Source of the DNA: Xenorhabdus doucetiae
Lineage (GTDB): Bacteria > Pseudomonadota > Gammaproteobacteria > Enterobacterales > Enterobacteriaceae
DNA: 64,000 nucleotides
Reading direction: 5' to 3'
NCBI RefSeq assembly: GCF_000968195.1
Contig: NZ_FO704550.1
Span: 1,054,001 to 1,118,000 of the forward strand
Shown: positions 42,318 through 54,300 of the stretch, one piece after another
Layout: every line of letters begins with the position of its first letter
How positions within the stretch are numbered: position 1 is the first letter of the stretch
The notes under the pieces: model-generated
The model's database searches: none
Told to the model about the DNA's origin: nothing
The model's input: the letters and a program-made list of their open reading frames with translations, nothing else
Position numbers and translations under genes: made by a program

Positions 42318-45300
42318 ATAAACATTGTTACCGTGTGATTTTTAATAAAGCCCGCCAGATGTTGATGGTCGTGTCTGAATTAGTCAGCAGCCAGACTGCC
42401 GGGCAAACACGGGGGGGAACGTCCTCACGTCCGTCGCCTGCCATCCGGGTGTCGCTGTCGCCGTTAATCTTCGGCGTTTCACTGGCGCTGGGGCTGGTGA
42501 GTCAGGGCGCACAGGCCGGCATTGTGGCAGATAATCAGGCTCCCGGCACGCAGCAGCCGACCGTCATCTCCACGGCCAACGGCATACCGCAGGTCAATAT
42601 TCAGACGCCGAACGGCGACGGGGTTTCCCGTAACCAGTACAGCCAGTTTGATGTGACGCAACGGGGAGCCATCCTCAATAACAGCGGTACCAATACCAAA
42701 ACCGAACTGGGCGGCCTGATCACCGCAAACCCGTGGTTAGCACAGGGCGAAGCGAAAATTATTCTGAATGAAGTGAACAGCAGCAACCCCAGCCAGCTGA
42801 ACGGCTTTATCGAAGTGGCCGGTCAACGGGCCAATGTGATTATTGCCAACCCGGCGGGCATTACCTGCCAGGGTTGTGGTTTTATCAATGCCAGCCAGAC
42901 CACACTGGCGGCGGGTAAGACCCTGCTGGAAAATGGCCGCCTGAAAGGGTTTGAGGTCGATAACGGTATTCTGGCGGTTGACGGTAAGGGGCTGAGTGAT
43001 GCCCACAGTGATTACACGCGTCTGATTGGCCGCGCCGTCAATATCAACGCCAAACTCCACGCCAAAGAGCTAACGGTGACGACCGGGCGCAACCGCGTCG
43101 ATGCCCGGGGCAATGTGACTGAGGTTCTGCCCGATAGCCAGAAAAACAAACCGGCATTCAGTCTGGATGTGGCGGCGGTGGGCGGCATGTATGCCAACAA
43201 AATTAAACTGGTCGGAACTGAACAGGGCGTCGGAGTGCGCAATGCCGGGCAGCTCGGGGCGCAGGCGGGTAATCTGACCCTGGATATTCAGGGCAAACTG
43301 ACGAACCTCGGTGCGATGGCGGCGTCCTCGGATGTGGCTATCAGCAATCAGGGGGCGCTGGCGAATCAGGGGAATATCATCGCAGGTCAGGATATCACGC
43401 TGAACACCCGCGATGAGATTGAAAACCAGGGGCGGTTACTGGCCGGTGGCCATCAATCGGGCAGCCTGAAACTCAACAGCGGTGGCCATCTTTCTAACCG
43501 CGGTACGATAGCGGCCTCGGTGACGGTGACGCTTGAGAATCAAGGGCGTTTCATCAACCAGGGGGATATTACCGCAGGGCAGAATATTGCTGTCAACACC
43601 CGCGATCACCTGGATAATCAGGGACGGATGTTGGCAGGGCGGCACCTTGAGATTAAAAGTGCTTCTCTGGCAAGCCATAACAATGATCAAGGGCCGGCAG
43701 AACACCGGCAACCGGTTGTACTGGCCGCCGGTGCGGATAAAGACGGCAAGTTGACTCAACCGGGCAATCTGACGCTTGCGATCAGGGGGACACTGGATAA
43801 TCAGGGGATTGTGACTGCGTCAGATAATATCCACATTCAGAATGAAGGGACGTTAACTAACGCCGGCGATATTACCGCCCGCAGTGATATCAAGATCACA
43901 ACGCCGGGGGCACTGGTTAATCAGGGCAAGGTGCTGGCCGATCATCACCTCGATATCCAAAGTGCATCCTTAAAGAGCGGCCCGGACGGTATATTGTCTG
44001 CGGGAAGGAATAAAACGCAACCGGGCAAACTGACCATTACCAGCCGCGGCCGGCTGGAAAATCAGGGGATGATGACGGCATCGGACGATATTGTCATCGA
44101 AGAGCCGGCGGAACTGGCGAATCAGGGCGAGATAAGTGCCGGCCATGATATCCGGATCACAACGCCGGGGCAGCTGACGAATCAGGGCAAAGTGCTGGCC
44201 GGCCATCACCTCGATATCCACAGTGCGGCGTTAGCAAGCGGCCGGAATGGTGTGCTGGCGGCGGGGATAGATAAAACGCAGCCGGGTAGCCTGAAGATCC
44301 ACAGTCAGGGTAAACTGGATAACCACGGCATTATCACCGCGTCAGAGTCGATTCATCTTCAGAATGAAGGGGGTTTCAGTCACGCCGGTGATATCACCGC
44401 CGGGGGTGACATCACAATCAGGGCGCGCGATCAGCTCGATAATGCCGGGAAAATGCGGGCAGGCCGCCATCTGGCTATCCACAGTGCCTCGCTGGTCAGT
44501 CAGCAAAATGGGCTGCTGGCGGCCGGTACTGACGCTCAGGGTAACCTGACCCGGCCGGGCAATCTCATCATTAACAGTCGCGGTAAGCTGGTCAATCAGG
44601 GGGTGATGAGCGCGTCGGATGATATCGACACCGAAAATCAGGCAGAATGGCAGAATCAGGGCAAGGTCAGTGCCGGCCATGATATCAGGATCAACACCCC
44701 GGGCAATCTGACCAATCAGGGCAAGGTGCTGGCGGGTCATCGCCTTGATATCCACAGTGCAGACGTAGAAAACCAGCAAGACAGTGAGCTGGCGGCGGGA
44801 GTGGATAAAACGCAGCCGGGTAACCTGGAGATCCACAGTCAGGGCAAACTGGAAAACCACGGCATTATCACCGCGTCAGAACATATTCATCTTGAGAATG
44901 AAGGGGATTTCAGTCACACCGGCGCTATCACCGCTGGTGGCGATATCACGATAAGGACGCGCGATCAGCTCGATAATGCCGGAAAAATGCTGGCAGGCCG
45001 CCATCTGGATATCCACAGTGCCTCGCTGGTCAGTCAGCAAAATGGGCTGCTGGCGGCTGGCACGGATGAACATGGTAACCTGACCCGGCCGGGCAACCTT
45101 ATCATTAACAGCCGCGGCAAGCTGGTTAATCAGGGGGTGATGACCGCGTCGGATGATATCAACACCGAGAATCAGGCAGAATGGCAGAATCAGGGCAAGG
45201 TCAGTGCCGGCCATAATATCAGGATCAACACCCCGGGTAATCTGACCAATCAGGGCAAGGTGCTGGCGGGTCATCGCCTCGATATCCACAGCGCAGCCTT

Positions 45301-48300
45301 AGACAACCAGAAAGACAGTGAGCTGGCGGCGGGGGTGGATAAAACGCAGCCGGGTAACCTGAAGATCCAGAGTCAGGGCAAACTGGCCAACCACGGCATT
45401 ATCACCGCGTCAGAGTCTGTTCACCTTCAGAATGAAGGGGATTTTAATCACTCAGGCGCGATCACCGCTGGTGGCGATATCACGATAAGGACGCGCGATC
45501 ATCTCGATAATGCAGGGAAAGTGCTGGCAGGCCGCCATCTGGATATCCACAGTGCTTCGCTGGTCAGTCAGCAGCAGGGGCTGCTGGCGGCCGGCACGGA
45601 TGAGCATGGCAACCTGACCCGGCCGGGCAATCTCATCATTAACAGCCGCGGCAAGCTGGTTAATCAGGGGGTGATGACCGCGTCGGATGATATCAACACC
45701 GAGAATCAGGCAGAATGGCAGAATCAGGGCAAGATAAGCGCCGGCCATGATATCAAGGTCAACACGCCGGGCAATCTGACCAATCAGGGTCAGGTGCTGG
45801 CCGGCCATCGCCTCGATGTCCATAGCGCAGACGTAGAAAACCGGAAAGCCGGCAAGCTGGCGGCGGGCGTGGATAAAACGCAGCCGGGCACGGTGAAGAT
45901 CCACAGTCAGGGCAAACTGGCCAACCACGGCATTATCACCGCATCAGAGAACATTCATCTTGAGAATGAAGGGGATTTCAGTCACACCGGCGCTATCACC
46001 GCCGGTGGCGATATCACGATAAGGGCGCGTGATCAGCTCGATAATGCCGGAAAAGTGCTGGCAGGCCGCCACCTGGATATCCACAGTGCCTCGCTGGTCA
46101 GTCATCAGGATGGGGTGCTGGCGGCCGGCACTGACGCGCATGGCAAGCTGACCCGGCCGGGCAATCTCATTATCGACAGTCGCGGTAAGCTGGTTAATCA
46201 GGGTGTCATGATGGCCTCGGATGATATCGGCATCGAAAATCCGGCGGCGCTGGATAATCAGGGAGAAATCAGCTCAGGGCGTGATATCCGGGTCAACACC
46301 GTCGGGGCGCTGGCTAATCAGGGCCGTGTATTGGCCGGCCGTCATCTGGATATCCACAGTGCGGCACTGGAAAACCAGAAAAAAGGCGAACTGGCCGCCG
46401 GCGCTGACCCTCAGGGCAAACCGACCCAACCGGGCAACCTCATTATCAATAGTCACGGTAAGTTCGTTAACCACGGGGTGATGGCGGCCTCGGATGATAT
46501 CGACATCGAAAATCAGGCGGATCTGGACAATACGGGGGAGATGAGTAGCGGCCGTGATATCCGGCTCAAAACACCCGGCCATCTGGATAATCAGGGCAAA
46601 GTACTGGCCGGCCGTCACCTGAATATTGAAAGCGCTTCCTTAGCCAGTCAGGAACAAGGGGTGCTGGCTGCCGGGGTGGATAAAGACGGCGGTTTGTCAC
46701 AACCGGGGGATCTGACTCTCCATAGTCAGGGTACGCTGACCAATCTGGGGCTTATGCTGGCGTCGGATAATATGACGGTCCACGATCAGCGCCAGCTGGA
46801 GAATCAGGGTGAAATGACCGCAGGCCGGGATCTGTCCGTCAACACCCGTGATCATCTGGCCAATCAGGGCAAAATCCAGGCCGGCCAACATCTTGATATC
46901 ACCAGTGCGTCACTGGACAACCAAAAAAATGCGGTACTGGCCGCGGGTATTGACAGCAGCGACCCGTCGGGCAATTTGGTGATCCACAGCCGTGGGCAAC
47001 TGACCAACCGTGGCGTGATCAGGGCATCAGGGGATGTGACCCTGCCTGATCAAGGCAACCTGATGAATGAGCACGATATTATCGCCGGTCAGGATATGAC
47101 GATCACGACCCGCGGGCACCTCGACAATCAGGGGCGCATCCTGGCCGGACGCCACCTTGAAAGCCAGAGTGCCTCACTACACAGCCATCAGGGCAGTACG
47201 CTGGCCGCCGGGGTAGATAAAGACGTCAGACTGACCCAGAACGGCAACCTGACCGTCAACACCACGGAGGAAGCCCAACTGCATGGGCAGAATCTGGCCC
47301 GTGACCAGTTATCGGTCAACGCCAAAACGCTCTCACTGAAAGGCAGCCGAACGGACGCCGCTAACCTGCAACTGACTGCGGACAGGCAATTACATTTACA
47401 GGATGCCCATGTCAGTGCCCGTCAACACCTTACGTTATCTGCGCCGGAGCTGATTGATAACACGCGGGGCCGGTTGCGGGCGGAAACGCTGACGCTCCGC
47501 AGCCAGAAACTGAACAATTCTCAGGGTAAAATCACCCAGACCGGCCAACAGTCGCTGGTCTTGGATCATCAGGCCGGCATTGACAATACGGCCGGGGTAA
47601 TTGAGTCCAGCGGGCAGGATTTGACGGTGAAGGCTCAGGGCATTGCGAATGCTAAAGGCCGGCTGATCCATGCCGGAACCGGCGTGATGTCCATCGACAC
47701 CCCTGATTTTCAGGGCAAAGCAGGCCTCGTGATTTCTGACGGTGAACTGGCACTGGATGGGGGAGATTACCATCTGGTGAAAAGCCAGACGTCCGCACAA
47801 AAAATCACAGCCCGTATTCAGTCCCTGGATCACCGTTTAGGGAAAATGACCCAACGTGGCACCGATTCACTGACACTCGACGTCCAGCATGAACTGGATA
47901 ACGGCAGCGGCGCGATTGCGGCCAATGGCACGGTGAAGCTCAATGCAGAGACGCTGAATAACCATACCCTGACAGCCGGGCAGCAGAATGATAACAAGGA
48001 CAAGCTGGATAACGATGAGCTGAATCACGAGGCCGGCGAAATTATTGCGGCAGAAGAGGGCCAGCTTCAGATGACCGTAAAAAACCGGCTGAACAACCAG
48101 AAGGGCCAATTACGCGCTTCCGCCGGCATGACGGTGACGGCCGCCGAAGTGGATAACCGGCAGGGGCTGATAGCCGCTTCAAACGGGGATGTGACCCTGA
48201 CCACCGGACAGCTCACCAATACCGGGGGGAAAATTGCCGGCCAGCAGCACCTGCAACTGACCACGCAGGCGATCAATAACGAAAGCGGCCAAATCCGGGC

Positions 48301-51300
48301 CGGCACGGCTGGGATCGATACGCGCCAGCAGCAGCTGAATAATACGTCGGGCGTTATCGCCGCCGAACGCCAGATGACATTGCGGACCGGTGAATTGCTG
48401 AACCGGTACGGGGATATCCGCAGCGGCCAGAGCCTGACCATTGACACCCACGGTCAGCAGCTGGATAACCGTGACAGTACTCCGCAGGGCGGGGTGTTCA
48501 GCCAGGGCGCCTTGCGTCTGAATGTGGCGGATCTGAATAACCAGTCCGGTCATATTGAAAGCCACGACGGGCTGCATGTGAGCGGCAACACGCTCCTCAA
48601 CCGGCAGGGACAGCTCTTGGGCGGGAAACAGGCCCAATTGTGGCTGGATGCGTTGAATAATGATCAGGGCTTGCTACAAAGCGGCGGCAAACTGACGCTT
48701 ACCACGAAATCCTTAATTAACCGCCACAGTGGTGACAAGCACGGCATTACCAGTAAAGACGCCATGGTGCTGAAGACCGGGGCGCTGGATAACGACAGCG
48801 GGGTCGTGGCCTCCTCCGGCAGCCTGGATATCACGGCGGACAACCTCAATAACCGGCAGGGATTACTGGCAGCACAGAACCGCTTTTCCCTGACCGGCCA
48901 GCGGGTGGATAACCAGTCCGGGCGGATCAAATCCCGTCAGGCCTTGTTGCTGGATACGCAAGGGCAGGTGCTCGATAACACCGGTGGGGTGATTGACGGT
49001 CAGGCCGGGCTGACGGTGAACAGCGGGGATCTGAAAAACCAGCGCGGCACCCTGCATGGCAACGCGGTCACCCTCACCGCGAACCAGCTGGACAACCGTC
49101 AACAGGGGCAGATCCTGAGCGAAGCGGGGTTGCGTCTTGAGGCCGGTGAGATCCTGAATACCCAGGGGAAAATACTGGCGCTGGGCGATTTGACCGCGCA
49201 GGTTGGGCATCACATTGACAATCAGGCCGGCTTAATCCGCAGTGGGGATAAGACCGAACTGCGTGCGGCGGCCATCCACAATCAGGGAACGCAACAGCAG
49301 GATAACGGCATTGAGGGCAAAAATGTCATTATCACGGCGGACCAGCTGGATAACAGTCGGGGGCAACTCTTTGCCACCGACAATGCCACGCTGACGCTGG
49401 CTTCGGTACTGGACAACACGCAGGGGCAGTTACAGGCCAATCAGCAGCTGACCGTGCAGGGCCGTGCGCTGGCGGTCACAAATACGGACGGGGAGATCAG
49501 CGCCGGCAATGCGTTGACGGTTGAGGCCGATACGGTCACCGGCGACGGCAAACTGCGCTCACTGGGCGATATCCGGTTAGCGCTGCTGAAAGATTTTGTG
49601 CATACCGGTGAAATCATTGCCAACGGGCGGTTACAACTGGGCACGCAGGGGAATGTCATCAACCGCGGCCTGATCAGCGCCGGGACGCTGGATGGCCGGG
49701 CGGTGAACCTGACCAACGCAGACATCGGTAAAATTCTGGCGGCGCACCAGCAATGGACGGTCAACAATACCCTCCACAATACCGGGTTGTTGGATGGCGG
49801 CCAGACGGTCCTGCGTGCCACCGAACTGACCAACCAGGGAACCGGACGGATTTATGGTGATCATATTGCGATTGAAGCGGGGACGCTGACTCACCGGGCG
49901 GCCAGCGGGAGAGCCGCCGTGATAGCCGCCCGCCAGCGCCTGGATTTGGGCGTGGGGACGCTAAATAACCACGCCCACAGCCTGATTTACAGTGGCGGGG
50001 ATTTGGCCTTCGGCGGCCGGCTGGATGAGCGGTATCAGGCCCGCGGCAAAGGGCGGGTCATCAATAACCACAGCGCTTATATTGAGGCCATGGGGGAGAT
50101 GCGGCTGGCGGCCGGCACCATCAATAATATCAATGACCATTTTGAAACGGAATTACAGCACATTTCGCAGGTGCCCATGGAGGAATATCAGGTTCAGGGG
50201 CAACGTTATGATACGAAAAACCACCGGATCATTATCGATAATGATGAAGTGGATCACGTCTGTGTGGATGACAGAGGATGCCGGGATAACTTTCAGGTTT
50301 ACAGGTACATCCGCACAATAAAAGAAACCCGGGTCAAAGCCACCGATCCGGCGAAGATACAGGCCGGGAAAAACCTGATCATCGATACCACGACGCTGAC
50401 CAACGACAAGAGCCAGCTGGTAGCAGGGGGATTGCTGACGGTCACGGGCGGGGATATCCATAACCTGGAGGTGCAGGGTGAGCGGCATATCACCGATCAA
50501 GGCCGGGTTGAGAATTTCTGGCGTATCAAGAAGAAAGGGCGTGACCGGCAAGGCCGGGGATCCTCGCCCTATGAACCCAGTACAGAAATCCAGGCCATCA
50601 CCTTGACCCCCGGTACCGTCCGGTCATCACAGGGCCCGGTCACGCTGGCGGGTCAGCGGCCGGCGGATTATCAGGGCATCGATGCCCGGATTGAACCCCG
50701 CCATGGCGGGCACATTGATGCCGGCCTGACGGCAGAAGAAACCCGGCCACGTGAAGTGGCGCTCAGGCCGGGGCAGCGGCTGGAAGTGATCAGCCGGCCC
50801 CCGGCGGTGACGGGGCACCGGCCGGTTATCACCGTTGGCCCGGCAGAGACGCCGGTGATTGCCGGGGAAAAACTGGCTGAATGGGGTCAGACCCTGACGG
50901 TGGGGGAAAGGGCCACCGTGGGCGGGAAGCTGACCGGTGCCGGTGAAACAAACACCGGGCCGGATGAACCCGTCACGCAGGTGGGTGAAAAAGTCACGCA
51001 TGGTGGCGAAAAAATCACGCAGGTGGGCGAAAAAGTCACGCATGGCGGCGAAAAAATCACGTCCGTGGGGGAAAAGCCCGTGGTTGTCCGCACGGAAATC
51101 CCGGATTACCGCTTACCGGACAACAGCCTGTTTAAACTGAACCTGCCGGTGGAAAATACCCCATCCACCTTCGTCGTGCCGGTACCGGACAACCGGCCGC
51201 TGGTGGAAACCGATCCGCAGTTTACCCAGATGAAAAAATGGCTGGGCACGGATTATATGCAGCGGGCGCTGCAAAGCGATCACAATAACATGCACAAACG

Positions 51301-54300
51301 GCTGGGGGATGGCTTCTATGAGCAGCGCCTCATTCGTGAGCAGGTGATTAACCTGACCGGCAAGCGGTATCTGCCGGGGCACCAGAATGATGAGGAGCAG
51401 TTTAAGGCGCTGATGAATGCCGGTATTCGTGCGCAGCAGGCCTTTAACCTGACCCCGGGGATTGCCCTGAGTGCGGAACAGATGGCGAGGCTGACCGAAG
51501 ACATGGTCTGGCTGGTCAATACGACGGTCACCCTGCCGGACGGGCGGCAGCAAACTGTGCTGGCACCCCAGGTGTATGTGCGCACGCAGGCCGGCGCACT
51601 GGACGGCAGCGGGGCCTTGCTCAGCGGCAGCCAGGTCAACCTGCGCCTGAGCGGTGACATGCTCAACCAGGGGCGGATTATCGGCCAGGATATTCAGGTG
51701 CTGGCGGAGAATATCCGCAATCAGGGCGGGCTGTTGCAGGGCGATAATATTGACTTGCAGGCCCGGACCGACATGGTCCAGCGGGGCGGGACGATAGGCG
51801 CGGGGCAGTCACTGACCCTCGGGGCCGGCCGACATATTGATATCGCCAGTACGACCCGCCACAGTGACAATCAGGCGGGCAATAACCGGTTCAGTACCAC
51901 GTATGTGGATAACGTGGCCCGCGTTTATGTGCAGGGGGCGGACGGCAAACTGCACCTGCGGGCCGGGCAGGATATTAACATGTCGGCCGCGCAACTGATG
52001 TCACAGGGGGAAAACAGTGATATCCGGTTAGACGCCGGCCGGGATATTCAGCTGGGGAGCGCCCAAACCGCGCGGGGTGAGCACCTTGAATGGGGCCGGG
52101 ATAATTATCTGACCCATACCGAAGCAGGGGAAACCGGCACGGATATTCACGGTGCCGGACAGGTCAACCTGCGCGCCGGGCGCGATGTGAGCCTGCGGGC
52201 CAGCGGTATCACGGCCGGTAAGACGCTGCAAGTGGGCGCCGGGCGGGATGTGGCGGTCATGGCGGGTGAACAGCAGCAGACGCATGATGAATACCTGAAG
52301 GTGAAGGGCAGCAACAGCTGGGTTTCCTCTGCTACCACGACCACCCGGGAGCTATACGACCGCACTCAGGCACTCAGCAGCACCCTGAGCGGTGACAGCG
52401 TTAATATCCGGTCCGGCAGGGATACCACGGTTCAGGGCAGCAATGTGGTGGGTACCCAGGATGTGGCGATAACGGCCGTCCAGCATCTGGACATCACTAC
52501 CGCAGAAGAGAAAAATCACCGGTTCAGTCAGCAGGAAGAGAAAAAATCCGGCCTGATGGGCACCGGCGGCGTGGGCTTTACGATAGGGAGTTCGGCACTC
52601 AAACAATCCAGCGACAGTGAGGCCACCGTGCAGAAAGGCAGCACCGTGGGCAGCAGTGACGGTAAGGTCATGCTGCGTGCCGGTGAACAGGCCACGGTGC
52701 ACGGCAGCGACCTGATTGCGGGAAAAGATATAGAGATTGAAGCCAAAGACGTGGCGGTCACGGCGGCGCAAAACCGTTATACCGAACTGAATAAAACCGA
52801 GCAGAAACAATCGGGCCTGACGCTGGCGCTGTCCGGCGCGGTGGGCAGTGCGGTCAATACGGCGGTGCAGGCAGCCAATGACGCCAAGGACACGAAAGAC
52901 AGCCGCTTGCAGGCGCTGAAAGGCACCCAGGCGGTATTGTCAGGGGTGCAGGGTTATCAGGCGTGGCAGCTCAGTCAGGCGGAATCCGCCAAAGCGGATG
53001 CGATGAATCAGGCCGGCGGTAATGCGGAAAAACCGACCGATACCATTGGCATCCAGCTTTCTTACGGCAGCCAGTCAGCGAAATCCGAAACCCGCACGGA
53101 GCAGACGCAGTCACAGGGCAGTCAGCTCAATGCCGGGCGGGATATCCGTATCACCGCGAAAGGTGACAAGGCACAGGCAGACAGCGGCAATATTCAGGTG
53201 GCAGGCAGCAGCCTGAAAGCCGGGCGGGATGTGTCTCTGGAGGCGAAACAGGATATCGTCCTGCAATCCGCTGAAAACACCCAGACGACGCGGGGTGAGA
53301 ACAGCAGCAAAGGCGGCAGTGTCGGTGTGGGATTGATGGCTGGCCAGGGCGGTTACGGCATCAAATTCTCTGCCAGTGTCAACAAGGGCAAGGGGCATGA
53401 AACCGGCGACGGCGTGACCCACAGCGAAACGCTGATTGATGCGGGCAACCAGGTCAGCCTGAAATCCGGTCAGGATACCACGCTCAAGGGGGTACAGGTC
53501 AGCGGAGATAAAGTGACCGCCGATATCGGCCGCAACCTGCATCTGCAAAGTGAGCAGGATAAGGACAATTACGACAGCAAGCAGCAGAATGTCAGCGCCG
53601 GAGCCAGCTTTACTTACGGCTCAATGAGCGGTTCGGCCAGTGTCAATGCCAGCCGTGACAAAATCCACAGCCAATACGACTCGGTCAACGAGCAGACCGG
53701 CATTTTTGCCGGTAAAGGCGGCTTTGATATCAAGGTCGGCGAACATACCCAGCTTGACGGCGCGGTGATTGCCAGCACCGCCGATAAAGACAAAAACCGT
53801 CTGGACACGGGCACACTGGGCTTCAGTGATATAGAGAACAAGGCGGAATACCAGAGTGAACACCAGAGTGTCGGTATCAGCACCGGCGGCGCGGTGGGCA
53901 GCCAGCTGGCATCCAATATGGCGTCGAATATGCTGGCCGGCAGCAATCACAGTGACAGCCAGTCTTCCACGACGCATGCGGCGGTCAGTGACGGCACAAT
54001 TATTGTCCGTGATGCCGATAAGCAGCAACAGGATGTTTCAGCCTTAAGCCGTGATACTGACAACGCGGCCAACAGCCTGAGCCCGATTTTTGACAAGGAG
54101 AAAGAGCAGCAGCGGCTGGCGCAGGCGCAGGCCATTGCCCAAATCGGCACGCAGGTGCTGGATATTTACAGTACGCACGAAGCGATTAAGGCGACAAAAA
54201 CCGCCACGGAAAAACTGAAAGACCCGCAAACGCAGCAGGCCCTGAAACAGCAGGCCGAAGCGCAGCTGAAACAGGAAAACGGCGACATCACTGCGGACGC

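Noticed and set aside
44294..46430. Regularly spaced repeats considered as a CRISPR array
   Set aside because: The unit is 534 bases, in frame, and encodes filament repeats; there are no short repeats separated by unique spacers.
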